Shown: positions 8,762 through 16,706, counted from the stretch's first letter. The stretch is DNA of 50,577 bases from Phycisphaerales bacterium (GCA_020847545.1 JADLBV010000056.1:1-50577); one strand, 5' to 3'. Made by a program: numbers and translations. Notes: generated by a model from the letters alone, not told the origin.

Positions 8762-9360
8762 TCCAGAAATCCTTTGACGGCCGACTTGCGCACCTCGTAC
8801 TTGTCGGTCCAGAGCACATCCCGTGTCCGCAAATTGGTCAGGAAATAGACGCACAGATAATAACTGGCCCGGCGGTCGGGGTCTTCGGTGGTGATGGAAT
8901 CAAATCGCGCCCCCAGCGCATATTCCGGCTGGATCGAATCGGGGTTGGGGCCGGGGTCGATCCCCTCCAATTCCGAATCGCGCAGATAATAATACGCATC
9001 GCGGTTCATAATCCAGATGAATTGGTTTGGCGCATGCACCGCCAGCAGCGCCCGCAACCGGGCCACAAACGCATACGCCTGACCGGCCGGCAGAACCTCG
9101 GCCGTCATGTAATTTTCCACCGGCGAGATGACGATCCGCAACTTCCCTTCGCGGGCGATGGCCCCCCGCACGGCCGGCGCCCCCATGATCTTCATCGCCA
9201 TGTCATCGGTCATGGCCACCAGATCATCCCCCACCAGCGAGGTGTATCTCGCCTTGGCCAATGGCGATGCGCAACCGCCGCACATCGTCGCCAACAGTGC
9301 CGCCAGCAGCGCTGACACGACCGTCAAGACCCATGTATCTCGCTTGGAAGTAAAATTCAT
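8758..9360 (-). CDS. LpoB-like penicillin-binding-protein activator lipoprotein
   Basis: 200 residues with a signal sequence ending in the lipobox MCGGC near residue 29. The mature part (KLRIVISPVENYMTAEV..., LRALLAVHAPNQFIWIMNRDAYYYLRDSE..., ASYYLCVYFLTNLRTRDVLWTDKYEVRK) follows the LpoB/PF13036 pattern: a first strand with a conserved N, a helix-strand carrying R-x-x-Y, and a final L-x-N-x-R-T-x-x-x-x-W-x-x-x-Y-E-v-x-k strand. LpoB activates the bifunctional peptidoglycan synthase PBP1b in E. coli. Its ATG abuts the stop of the upstream LpoB-like gene. Remote homology, so function is tentative. Confidence 0.72.
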   Translation of the reverse strand: MNFTSKRDTWVLTVVSALLAALLATMCGGCASPLAKARYTSLVGDDLVAMTDDMAMKIMGAPAVRGAIAREGKLRIVISPVENYMTAEVLPAGQAYAFVARLRALLAVHAPNQFIWIMNRDAYYYLRDSELEGIDPGPNPDSIQPEYALGARFDSITTEDPDRRASYYLCVYFLTNLRTRDVLWTDKYEVRKSAVKGFLD

Positions 9361-9948
9361 CTAGTTGTTGATCTTCACCTCATACGGATCGAGCGGAATC
9401 TGCTCGCGCGTGTGGAGGTTGGTGATGTCGAAATTAAAGAGGTAATACCGGTTCCCCTGGTTGGGCAGTTCGCTGACCACCAGGTAGAGCGAAAAGTCGG
9501 GGTTCTGGCTCTGCGGCGGGATCGGCTGCGATCCATCCCCCTGCCCAAAATCATCGCTCGGCCCCTCGATCTCATCGGAGCGCAGATGCTGCACGCGCGC
9601 CTTGTTCTCGATCAGCATGATCCGGTCGCGGCCGTATTTGCCGATGTTCGCCCGCAGACGCTGCAAAAAGATGTCGTAATTGAAATTGGGATTGTACGTC
9701 CGGTTCTCCACATTGGAGACGACGATCTTCTGTCGGGTTGGCTGGTTGAACTCCGGCAGTTGCAGCAGATACATGCAGACCTTGTCGGAGGCCTCCAGCA
9801 CATCCTTGGATTGCAGCCCCTTGTCATCGGGGCTGGTGTCGCGGACATCCGGCCGCTCATGGGCATACTCGTGCGGACGGTCGGCATAACAACCGGCCAT
9901 CAACGCAACCAATCCGATGGCGGCCAGACGAAAAGGATGACTGAGCAT
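9361..9948 (-). CDS. LpoB-like lipoprotein (paralog of the next gene)
   Basis: 195 residues from the ATG at 9948, with AGGAG nine bases upstream; a far longer frame reading back to 11394 in this phase is an artefact. The lipobox is LMAGC near residue 20. The mature domain (QKIVVSNVENRTYNPNFNYDIFLQRLRANIGKYGRDRIMLIE..., FSLYLVVSELPNQGNRYYLFNFDITNLHTREQIPLDPYEVK) is a clear match in pattern to LpoB-type activators and to the neighbouring protein. It is the first gene of a three-gene operon and divergent from the rightward lipoprotein genes. Its target in a planctomycete, a group with reduced peptidoglycan machinery, is unknown. Confidence 0.75.
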   Translation of the reverse strand: MLSHPFRLAAIGLVALMAGCYADRPHEYAHERPDVRDTSPDDKGLQSKDVLEASDKVCMYLLQLPEFNQPTRQKIVVSNVENRTYNPNFNYDIFLQRLRANIGKYGRDRIMLIENKARVQHLRSDEIEGPSDDFGQGDGSQPIPPQSQNPDFSLYLVVSELPNQGNRYYLFNFDITNLHTREQIPLDPYEVKINN

Positions 9949-10185
9949 TTGAATCACTCCTGTTGATGATTGACTGACATCATACCCTATCCAACACCGC
10001 CCCGAACGGCAATCGTGCGGCCCGGAACCCTCCTCCTCCCACGCTTGACAGGAGAACGGCCCGGCATAGTCTTTAAGACACACCGGACGGTCAAAGGACA
10101 GGAACAATTGACCCCTCCCTTTGCCCATCCTTTTGCCGGTTGGCGTGTCTAGTCGTACGGCTTTATCACAATCAAGGAGGCTTCT
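9949..10185. promoter_or_regulatory. Divergent intergenic region between lipoprotein operons
   Basis: 237 bases between the leftward LpoB-like operon and the rightward lipoprotein genes. It must hold promoters for both directions, but I cannot pick convincing -35/-10 pairs. The ribosome binding sites at its ends are clear: AGGAG for the leftward ATG at 9948 and AAGGAGG at 10174-10180 for the rightward GTG at 10186. Confidence 0.5.
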
Positions 10186-11274
10186 GTGCGACGATTTGGC
10201 TGGTTGACAATGGTGGCGATCTCGGCCGGGACGATGGTGGGGACGTTGGCGGGATGCCACGACAACAGCCCCCCACCCCCGCGCGTGCCGGTCCCCGCCG
10301 CCGGCAATCCCGATGCCGCCATCCGCGAGCGCAACCCCCAGCGTCCCCTCAATCAGGAACCCCCCGACCCCAACGCCGGCCGACTCTATCAGGATGTCCC
10401 CCTCGCCAACGAACGCCCCCCCGAACAGCGCGCATTTGTTGAGGCGTATCAGCACGTTGGCCGCCCGCGCATTGTCCTCTTCGTCAATCGCACCCTCGAC
10501 GGCAACATCATCCCGGTCAATCCCCAAGACCCTGACATCCGCATCGAACACCGCCGTCAATCCACCACCGGTGTCTCGGTGGAGCGCGGCGAGGAATACC
10601 ACGAACAGACCCCCTATGGTGACCGCCATTACGAGCGCCACAACGACTACAACAGCACCGGCCCGGGTGAATACAGCGAACGAACCGATGTCTATCTCCA
10701 ACCGGGCCAATACGATGAGGCGATGGCCAAATCGCTGGATTACGAGGCGATGGAGAACATCCTCACCGACTGGATCGCCTCCGATGGCCAGGTGATGGTC
10801 ATCTCCCCGATCATGGCCCGCCAACGACTCACCGACCAGCAGGTCAAGGACCTGCAATCGGGCCGCCCGCAGGTGCTGGCCGAACTCGCCCAACAACTCA
10901 ACGCCGACATCCTCATCCAGGTGCAGGCCCACCCCACCCGCCAGTCGCGACAGGGACTGGAAATCCGCGTCATCGCCGAGGCGATCAATATTCGCGGCGG
11001 CCAGTCGATCGGCCGGGCGGTGGTCGATTTCCTCCCCCCGCTGGAAAAGACCACCCTCAACAAATACACCCGCTTTCTCGCCCGCAAATTGATGGATGAC
11101 ATGACCGGCACGTGGGTCAACTTCGCCTCCCCACCCGCCCCGCAACCCCCGGCCCAACAACCTCCAGCGCCACAACAACCCGCGCCCCGGACTCAAACCC
11201 CTCCCCCCCCACCTTCCACCCAACCCTTCCTCCCCCTCCCCCAGCTCGATGGGCCACCGGAACCGGATCGGTAG
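10186..11274 (+). CDS. Proline-rich CsgG/LpoB-like lipoprotein
   Basis: 362 residues starting at a GTG with AAGGAGG five bases upstream. The lipobox is TLAGC near residue 24. A low-complexity P/N-rich linker precedes an alpha/beta domain starting GRPRIVLFVNRTLDG near residue 92. The later segment (LAEQLNADILIQVQAHPTRQ..., LEIRVIAEAINIRGGQSIGRAVVDF) follows the usual order of CsgG- or LpoB-type periplasmic domains. The last ~60 residues are almost pure P, Q and A, as in wall- or envelope-spanning linkers. A hydrophilic insert around residues 120-185 is rich in E, Y and R. Function unknown; the setting suggests an envelope role. Confidence 0.7.
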   Translation: MRRFGWLTMVAISAGTMVGTLAGCHDNSPPPPRVPVPAAGNPDAAIRERNPQRPLNQEPPDPNAGRLYQDVPLANERPPEQRAFVEAYQHVGRPRIVLFVNRTLDGNIIPVNPQDPDIRIEHRRQSTTGVSVERGEEYHEQTPYGDRHYERHNDYNSTGPGEYSERTDVYLQPGQYDEAMAKSLDYEAMENILTDWIASDGQVMVISPIMARQRLTDQQVKDLQSGRPQVLAELAQQLNADILIQVQAHPTRQSRQGLEIRVIAEAINIRGGQSIGRAVVDFLPPLEKTTLNKYTRFLARKLMDDMTGTWVNFASPPAPQPPAQQPPAPQQPAPRTQTPPPPPSTQPFLPLPQLDGPPEPDR

Positions 11275-11344
11275 ATCAAACATAAAAACCCCCTTCCCAA
11301 CAGAAGGAATGATAAAAAACATCAACAGACAAGAGGAACCCAAC

Positions 11345-11749
11345 ATGAAAAACTGGCGACAATCCATCCCGGCACTTGCGATCTTCCTTCTCATGGGATG
11401 TCAACAGGGTGTCTCCCCCCCCATTCAGGGTCGACAAGACCCGTACGCCGAGAATCAAGTCACCTTCGCCAGCGAAGACCTCCGCCAGCACACCGCCATC
11501 GACCGCCCCAGTTTGTCGCGTGATCCCGATTCGGGCATCCTCTATGTCCAGCTCCCCATCCGCGCCACCGGCGACCAGAACCTCTACATCGACTACCGTT
11601 TCACCTTCAAGGACCGCAACGGCCAGGACCTCTGGACCACCGCCTGGCTCCACAAGGTGTTAAATCCCCACGTGAACGACTCCATTCAAGGCAACAGCAC
11701 CGATGCCCGCGCCGCCGATTTCCGGCTGGACCTCCGCTATTCCAAATAA
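11345..11749 (+). CDS. YcfL-like (DUF1425) lipoprotein
   Basis: 134 residues from the ATG at 11345, preceded by AGAGGA; the open frame runs back to 11249 but the signal peptide begins here (MKNWRQSIPALAIFLLMGC, lipobox at about residue 19). The mature part (DPDSGILYVQLPIRATGDQNLYIDYRFTFKDRNGQDL...DARAADFRLDLRY) follows the DUF1425/YcfL pattern. In E. coli ycfL lies directly beside lpoB, so the co-occurrence with LpoB-like genes here is telling. The stop codon's last base is also the first base of a 32-bp inverted repeat. Confidence 0.72.
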   Translation: MKNWRQSIPALAIFLLMGCQQGVSPPIQGRQDPYAENQVTFASEDLRQHTAIDRPSLSRDPDSGILYVQLPIRATGDQNLYIDYRFTFKDRNGQDLWTTAWLHKVLNPHVNDSIQGNSTDARAADFRLDLRYSK

Positions 11750-12023
11750 GAATCCATCTCAGAGCCTAATGAGCCTGCGATGGGCCACAAAAGGCCCGGA
11801 TGCGAGGCGGAGGACCGAGGCGTATCAATGGAAAGATACTCCAAGGTCCGACAACGACGCAGATGGGCCTTTTGTGGCCCACCCGAAGGGCGACACGCTT
11901 TTGGGCCCCATCCGGCGGCGCTCCTCCTCAACGACTCGTTCCATTGAGTCGCCTCGTCGTCGCTACTTGGCTGGGGCCGAAAATCGTGTCGTCGCAGGCT
12001 CATTAGGTTCTGAGATAGATTCT
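11749..12023. mobile_element. 275-bp symmetric inverted-repeat element (MITE-like, no transposase)
   Basis: The ends are 32-base near-perfect inverted repeats (11749-11780 and 11992-12023, 30 of 32 matching). Inside are two lobes. The left lobe is closed by an exact 16-base inverted repeat, GGGCCACAAAAGGCCC at 11782-11797 with its complement at 11865-11880, around a GTATC/GATAC hairpin with loop AATGGAAA. The right lobe is closed by 11891-11910 with 11972-11991 (18 of 20) around a CGACTC/GAGTCG hairpin with loop GTTCCATT. The two loops are nearly complementary, so the lobes look like inverted copies of one another. No protein is encoded and I see no clear target duplication. A non-autonomous mobile element is the best reading; a structured RNA is the alternative. 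Confidence 0.7.
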
Positions 12024-12034
12024 AATCAGTCCGC

Positions 12035-12062
12035 TTGAAATTACGGCCGACTTGAGGATACT
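12035..12062 (+). promoter_or_regulatory. Probable promoter of tRNA-Tyr
   Basis: TTGAAA at 12035-12040 (five of six to the -35 consensus) and GATACT at 12057-12062 (four of six to the -10) are separated by 16 bases. Transcription would start near 12069, about 40 bases before the tRNA. Confidence 0.45.
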
Positions 12063-12107
12063 GTGGCTCCCTTCCCGACTCCGCCCCTTCGGGTTGGCAA
12101 GGAAATC

Positions 12108-12189
12108 GGGCGTGTACCGAAGTGGCCAAACGGGTCAGACTGTAAATCTGATGGCTCTGCCTTCGTTGGTTCGAATCCAACCGCGCCCA
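12108..12189 (+). tRNA. tRNA-Tyr (anticodon GTA)
   Basis: An 82-base gene of class II shape. The acceptor stem GGGCGTG pairs with CGCGCCC (one T-G pair), the anticodon loop AGACTGTAAATCT carries GTA, a long variable arm follows, and the T arm GTTGG-TTCGAAT-CCAAC is complete. The discriminator base is A and the 3' CCA is not encoded. It lies 84 bases after the symmetric repeat element. Confidence 0.95.
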
Positions 12190-12223
12190 ATTTTCCCCTC
12201 CTTGTATTGACTCCGCACCGATC
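12190..12223. other. Short spacer after tRNA-Tyr
   Basis: The 3' flank of tRNA-Tyr contains a short T-rich run right after the gene but no convincing hairpin terminator. The next possible terminator-like hairpins lie near 12475 and 12517. Confidence 0.4.
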
Positions 12224-12418
12224 TCACGCCGCCAGGTTCCCGGCCGCCGGGCCAAAACCGGGGAGGTTGGCGCAGATCGGCGCGGCCATCGGGCCGGTTT
12301 GGGCGCGCGGGTTGAACCAGCGGGCGGTGAACCAGACCGTGCTCCCCGTCCGGAGTTTTTCATCGAACTCCATCCGCACCCTTGTTCGCTTGCAATTGGC
12401 ACCAAAGGTCCATTGATT
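12224..12418 (-). pseudogene. Short orphan protein or domain fragment (WFTARWFNPRAQTGP)
   Basis: A 64-residue frame from the ATG at 12418. The sequence is protein-like rather than random: an acidic/basic beta-like segment (RVRMEFDEKLRTGSTVWF) and then TARWFNPRAQTGPMAAPICANLPG, which resembles the C-terminal part of larger planctomycete or verrucomicrobial proteins. No clear ribosome binding site, and the upstream frame runs into direct repeats. It may be a small gene or the remnant of a longer one. I do not recognise a function. Confidence 0.4.
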
Positions 12419-12474
12419 CATGTGCCACAACCGCCGAAAAGTCCTCTTTTTGACACTCAACGCCCAATTTTCGA

Positions 12475-12530
12475 CCCGCGTCGGCGGGTTTTTGCCCCTA
12501 AAACTCCACCTTTTGTCCCGCGTCGGCGGG
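12475..12530. repeat. Pair of identical CCCGCGTCGGCGGG hairpins
   Basis: Two copies of CCCGCGTCGGCGGG at 12475-12488 and 12517-12530, 42 bases apart start to start. Each folds to a CCCGC/GCGGG stem with GTCG loop; the first is followed by five T and the second by ATTTT. They could terminate rightward transcription from tRNA-Tyr, or be a small duplicated repeat. Confidence 0.5.
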
Positions 12531-12607
12531 ATTTTGAGTCTTGTCGGTCTGTTTCCCGATCCCATCGGCGTCTTTTCTTTTTCGTCTCTACATGCCGCGA
12601 AAGAAGA

Positions 12608-12626
12608 GGGTCCGCGGGGCGGACCC
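12608..12626. repeat. GGGTCCGC palindrome
   Basis: GGGTCCGC (12608-12615) and GCGGACCC (12619-12626) form a perfect eight-base stem with a GGG loop, followed by TACG. Similar palindromes occur at 40179-40198 (GGTCCGCAC) and, with a related TGTAGG edge, at 37881-37936. Confidence 0.5.
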
Positions 12627-12646
12627 TACGGATTCAAATCAAAATC

Positions 12647-12768
12647 AAATGTGCCACGGCTCGACGTAGCTCGCCGAAGTCAGAGACACGGAGAGCACGG
12701 AGAAGAGAAGAAAATAAAAATATTCTCCATGTCTTCCTCTGTGCTCTCCGTGGCTCGGTGGCACATTT
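12647..12768. repeat. 122-bp composite palindromic repeat
   Basis: The ends AAATGTGCCAC (12647-12657) and GTGGCACATTT (12758-12768) are perfect inverted repeats. Inside, CACGGAGAGCACGGAG (12687-12702) pairs with 12737-12752 at 15 of 16 positions around an A-rich loop. A 26-base module at 12656-12681 recurs inverted at 29098-29123 with two mismatches. The 'cacggag' style repeat is of a kind seen widely dispersed in planctomycete-like genomes; here it sits just behind the convergent radical SAM gene. Confidence 0.6.
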
Positions 12769-12800
12769 CCCTTTTCCCCCTCACCTTGTCACCTTGTCAC

Positions 12801-14276
12801 CTATTTTCCCCCCGCGCGTTGGTGTCTGGCCTGGCGTTTGGGGAGTTGTTTGGAGAGGGATCGATCGGGCTGGTCGGCCGACAGGGCATCGGCGATGGTT
12901 TGCGGGTTGGCATCGGGACGGGAGAGGAGATAGTCGGTTACAAATTCGCTCAGGTGATTGAGGGCGATCCCGTGGGTGCGGGTGGCGGTTTTGTCGTAGA
13001 GCCATTGGGAGAAGGCCCAGAAGTTCCAGAAGGCCGAACCCTCGGCCCAGATCAGGGCGCGGGCGCGGACAAAATGGCCGCTGTTGGCGACCAAATCCCA
13101 GTAGCGCGCGAATCGGCGGATTTTTTGCATCGTCTGAAAATCGATCAACTTCGTTTGCAGGATTTCATAGGGGGGGTGGGAACAATAGACCATCTGCCAC
13201 TGTTGATCATGGCGGGCGATGGGGGCGCCGCGGAGACGTTTGAGGATGCCGAGTTGGATTTCGTGCGGGTCCAGGGCCACCAGTCGATCAAAACCGGCGG
13301 CGAAGCTGTTCAAATCCTCACCGGGCAGTCCGGCGATCAGGTCGGCGTGGATGTGGACGGTGGTCTGCCGGCGAAGAAAGTGGAAGTTGGCCTCCACTTT
13401 GGCGTTGTCCTGTCGGCGGCTGATCAGGTCGGCCACGGTTTCGTTGAAGGTTTGGATCCCCACTTCAAATTGGAGGGTGCCGGGTGGGAATTGGGTGAGG
13501 CGTTGGCGGAGGGATTCGGGAAGACGGTCGGGGATCATCTCAAAGTGGAGGAACAGATTGGGGTGTTGCGGAAGGCGATGGAGGAAAAAGTCGAGGATGG
13601 CCGTGCTGATGGTGGGATTGAGGTTGAAGGTGCGGTCGACGAATTTGAATTGCTTCGCCCCGCGCTCCAAGAGTTGATCCAGCGCGGCCAAAAAGGGTTC
13701 GATCGGCACGTTGCGCAGCGGGATGTCCAGCGAGGAGAGGCAAAACTCGCAGCGAAAGGGGCAGCCGCGCGACGCCTCGACATATAAAATGCGGTGGGCG
13801 ATGTCCTGATCGGTGTACAGGTCATAGGGAAGTTTTAATTGGGCCACATCGGGGAGGGGGGCGGGGATGATTTTCATCGAGGGTTTTTGGCCGGAATCGA
13901 TTTGTTGGCACAATTGGGCGAAGGCCAAATCCCCTTCCCCTTGAATGACAAAGTCGGCCCATTGGGTGATCTCCTGCTGGTCCGTTTCGTGGCTGATTTC
14001 AGGACCACCCAGGACCAGCGCCACATCAGGCCGAAGTCGTTTGAGGATCGCGGCCAGTTGCAGGCTTTGGGAGGCGTTCCAGACATAAATCCCCAGGCCG
14101 ATGATCGTTGGATGGTGGGATAAAATGGATTCGGCGATGTCGATGGGGCGCTGGTTGATGTCGAATTCCAAGATATTGGCCGATGAACGAAGCGCGCCCA
14201 GGTTGGCCAGCAGATAGCGCAGGCCAAAGGAGGCGTGAACGTAGCGGGCGTTGAGGGTGGCGAGGATGATCTTCAT
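12801..14276 (-). CDS. B12-binding radical SAM protein with DUF4080
   Basis: About 491 residues from the ATG at 14276 (MKIILATLNARYVHASFGLRYL, the family's usual beginning); an in-frame ATG at 14324 directly after the upstream stop is an alternative. Residues 1-130 form a cobalamin-binding Rossmann domain (GLGIYVWNASQSLQLAAILK..., VLGGPEISHE). The radical SAM domain carries the cysteine triad CPFRCEFC near residue 177, with RILYVEASRGCP before it. The last ~150 residues match DUF4080. Such enzymes use adenosylcobalamin or methylcobalamin with a [4Fe-4S] cluster for methylation or rearrangement; the substrate is unknown. It is the last gene of a leftward run after UbiA. Confidence 0.87.
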   Translation of the reverse strand: MKIILATLNARYVHASFGLRYLLANLGALRSSANILEFDINQRPIDIAESILSHHPTIIGLGIYVWNASQSLQLAAILKRLRPDVALVLGGPEISHETDQQEITQWADFVIQGEGDLAFAQLCQQIDSGQKPSMKIIPAPLPDVAQLKLPYDLYTDQDIAHRILYVEASRGCPFRCEFCLSSLDIPLRNVPIEPFLAALDQLLERGAKQFKFVDRTFNLNPTISTAILDFFLHRLPQHPNLFLHFEMIPDRLPESLRQRLTQFPPGTLQFEVGIQTFNETVADLISRRQDNAKVEANFHFLRRQTTVHIHADLIAGLPGEDLNSFAAGFDRLVALDPHEIQLGILKRLRGAPIARHDQQWQMVYCSHPPYEILQTKLIDFQTMQKIRRFARYWDLVANSGHFVRARALIWAEGSAFWNFWAFSQWLYDKTATRTHGIALNHLSEFVTDYLLSRPDANPQTIADALSADQPDRSLSKQLPKRQARHQRAGGK

Positions 14277-14324
14277 CGGGTTGAGTGTTGTTTGATTCCG
14301 GATCAATGCGAAGTCACGGTTCAT

Positions 14325-15338
14325 TCACGCCCGCTTAAAGGTGGGCGTGCGCGTCAGCAGGGCGAGGCTCGACCACCAGCGGATCAACTGCACGCTCAGC
14401 CACGCCACCGGGGCGAGCAGAAGGATAAAGGCGGCCGCCTTCCACCCGATGTACCCCAGGGCGAAGGAGGCATCATAGATGATCAGCCAAAGCAGCCCAT
14501 AGAGCATCACCTGTTGGCCGGCCGACCGCCCCGACCCACCGCGCAGGCGAATCCATGTGGCCAGAAGAACAAACCCGCCGGCCGCGAGGATCGGCATCCA
14601 GAGTCCGGGCGTAATCCACAGTGCCTGATCGAACGTCAACCCCCCCCGCCAGCGCTGCCAGGTGGCCAGCGCGATCACCGCCAGGTCGATCAGTCCCAAT
14701 CCGCCAAGGACCAAAAGCCAATGTCGGCCGGTGAGTGCGGGGCGCTTTTGTTCCCAGCGATAGGCGACCGCGGAGAGGATGACGATGTGGTTTAAGAGGA
14801 GCAGCGGGTGCCAGATCAACGGGGTGGTGGGTGCGGGAATGGCGGCGTGGCAGAAGCGAATCAGCCCCAGCGTCAACAACCCCGGCGCCACCAGGTATTT
14901 TCCGGCGAAGTCGTAGAAGCAGATCAGCAGCACAGCGCCGATCACGAGGATCAAGCTCATCCAGCCGCGCGGCGCCAGGAGCATGTAATAGACCGCGGCC
15001 GACAAGGCGAGCATCACCAGAAGAATGCTGACGACATGCGCCCCCACCATCCCCACCCGCCCGCTGGGAAGGGGCCGATGGGAGGCGAGTTGGCGGTCGC
15101 GGCGGTGGTCGATGATGTCGTTGAGGCTCATGCCAAAGCCATACAACCCCACCGAGATGGCCGCGATGCACAACACCTGTCGCCAGTCGAGCGAAGGAAG
15201 CACCTGCTCGCCCGTTTTCCCGCCGGCGCGCACCCGCAGCAGCAACCCGCACCCGCTGTCGGCGATGGCGGTAAAGACCAGCGCCATGCGGGTGAGTTGA
15301 AGGAGCGAAAGCAATCGGCCGGAGAGGCGCACGAGCAT
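14325..15338 (-). CDS. UbiA family prenyltransferase
   Basis: 337 residues with eight to nine membrane segments. The first aspartate motif N73-D-I-I-D-H-R-R-D81 fits NDxxDxxxD of UbiA enzymes, and the later segment YDFAGKYLVAPGLLTLG corresponds to the region of the second motif, although the second aspartate is not clear. These proteins transfer prenyl groups onto aromatic or other acceptors in the membrane (quinones, hemes, lipids). The acceptor cannot be read from the sequence. It stands 42 bases after the third paralog of the unknown secreted family and directly before the radical SAM gene. Confidence 0.82.
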   Translation of the reverse strand: MLVRLSGRLLSLLQLTRMALVFTAIADSGCGLLLRVRAGGKTGEQVLPSLDWRQVLCIAAISVGLYGFGMSLNDIIDHRRDRQLASHRPLPSGRVGMVGAHVVSILLVMLALSAAVYYMLLAPRGWMSLILVIGAVLLICFYDFAGKYLVAPGLLTLGLIRFCHAAIPAPTTPLIWHPLLLLNHIVILSAVAYRWEQKRPALTGRHWLLVLGGLGLIDLAVIALATWQRWRGGLTFDQALWITPGLWMPILAAGGFVLLATWIRLRGGSGRSAGQQVMLYGLLWLIIYDASFALGYIGWKAAAFILLLAPVAWLSVQLIRWWSSLALLTRTPTFKRA

Positions 15339-15380
15339 GACATCAGCGTAAACGAAACCAAGGCGGTTGGCGACGGCGGG

Positions 15381-16682
15381 TCATCGCACGCGATAGAGGG
15401 TGTTTTGCGTATGAAGAGGTGGATCAGTCATCTGCACCGCGCACAGGATACCGTTAGTCATATCATAGACATAATCCGTCCGCACGGCGTTGTTGGCAAT
15501 GAACTCGGTAATCGTCACCACATCGTTACCGGAGGGATCCTGGCCGATGAACGACACGAAGGTATTTACCTTGGTAATGGGATCCTGGTCGATCTTCTGG
15601 CCGCTGCGCAGTCGCGCAAGCGCCTGCGGAGGGATGCACAGCGGCAGAAGCTGATGGGAGCCGCTGACACCACGGGATATATTCTCCTGCGGCGGCATCG
15701 CGCCGTTGTAATCGATCTTCACCTTTTTTTTCGTTTGAACAAATCCCGGCCCCCGCCCGGTGATGTCGATGGTTACCTGCATCGGCATTTTGGCTGACAC
15801 ACCCTCGACCGTCACGACACTCTGGCCTTCAAAGACCAGTTGCCGCATCCGGCCAAATGACCGGGGTATCGGCATGCCGATCCATGGGGCCTGGATCTGC
15901 CGCATCCCCACGAAGGTGGTCTGGCCCAGTGTGGTGTATCCGCCGACGTTGGTCGGAACGCCATTGAGGTTGGTCACACTGCTGGCGGCCGATGTGCGTG
16001 AACCGGTATGCAGCGTCAACCCGCTGGCCAAATCCATGACATATGACATCGACCCACCGCCGGCAGTCGTGTTGATCCAGACCGCATCGTACTGGTTTCC
16101 CGCCGCCTTATATGGCGTGCGATAGGTTTTGTGGCCCTGCTCGCCAAGATTTACTATCTCACGGTTAAGTACTTCAGGATTCATCCACCAGTCGGCAGCC
16201 GCCCCAGGCACGGTGGTGCTGCCAACCGCCGAAACCATCTTCACCGGGCCACTGATATCTGTAAAAACATAAAATCGCTGCTCAAACACCACCGCATCAT
16301 CGGTCATCGATACCACTTCAAGCTGGTTGTATCCATGGCCCGCTGCACCGGTGCCCTCTTCCATGCGGTAGGTCTTTCCCGTGGTCGGATCGACCCACTT
16401 GCCGGTGGGATCCTGCACCATGCCTCCGACGTGACTGCTGGGGATCGTCGCGCTGGCGCAGTAAAACGACAGCCGCAACCCCGGCTTCACCCAGTCGGGC
16501 GCGGGGGCGGTCCGTAAACCCGGAAAAATCAATAAAGAAGGATTGTCAGTGTCGATCTCATAGCCCAACTGTCCTGAAGGCCGATTGCCCTGGGGCGAAT
16601 TGCCAAACTGCGCCATCGCCCCGCCACTTCCAAACAGAACAGCCCATACAAAAAAACCGCCCATCCACTTGCACATGTTCAT
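15381..16682 (-). CDS. Secreted protein of unknown family, tandem paralog 3
   Basis: About 433 residues from the ATG at 16682, six bases after GAGG; a GTG at 16694 is possible. The signal peptide ends near GGAMAQF. I do not recognise the family. The mature protein is beta-rich and shares a long list of motifs with the two upstream genes: PGLRTAPAPDWVKPGLRLSF, VPGAAADWWMNPEVLNREI, KAAGNQYDAVWI, TTFVGMRQIQAPWIGMPIPRS, CIPPQALARLRSGQKIDQDP, TFVSFIGQDPSGNDVVT and the ending MTDPPLHTQNTLYRVR. It is probably periplasmic or surface-bound. It lies 24 bases after paralog 2. Confidence 0.8.
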   Translation of the reverse strand: MNMCKWMGGFFVWAVLFGSGGAMAQFGNSPQGNRPSGQLGYEIDTDNPSLLIFPGLRTAPAPDWVKPGLRLSFYCASATIPSSHVGGMVQDPTGKWVDPTTGKTYRMEEGTGAAGHGYNQLEVVSMTDDAVVFEQRFYVFTDISGPVKMVSAVGSTTVPGAAADWWMNPEVLNREIVNLGEQGHKTYRTPYKAAGNQYDAVWINTTAGGGSMSYVMDLASGLTLHTGSRTSAASSVTNLNGVPTNVGGYTTLGQTTFVGMRQIQAPWIGMPIPRSFGRMRQLVFEGQSVVTVEGVSAKMPMQVTIDITGRGPGFVQTKKKVKIDYNGAMPPQENISRGVSGSHQLLPLCIPPQALARLRSGQKIDQDPITKVNTFVSFIGQDPSGNDVVTITEFIANNAVRTDYVYDMTNGILCAVQMTDPPLHTQNTLYRVR

Positions 16683-16706
16683 GAAACGCCTCACTGATAT
16701 TTGTAT

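Noticed and set aside
9361-11394. A 677-residue leftward open frame across the lipoprotein cluster
   Set aside because: Only its last 195 residues are a real gene (9361-9948); the rest is antisense to two well-supported lipoprotein genes with own ribosome binding sites and has a low-complexity G-rich composition.
12777-12800. Short direct repeat CACCTTGTCA considered as a CRISPR-like unit
   Set aside because: Only two to three partial copies of about nine bases; no spacers and no cas genes.
12420-13787. A 455-residue rightward open frame
   Set aside because: It runs through repeats and then antisense to the radical SAM gene; no domain is recognisable.
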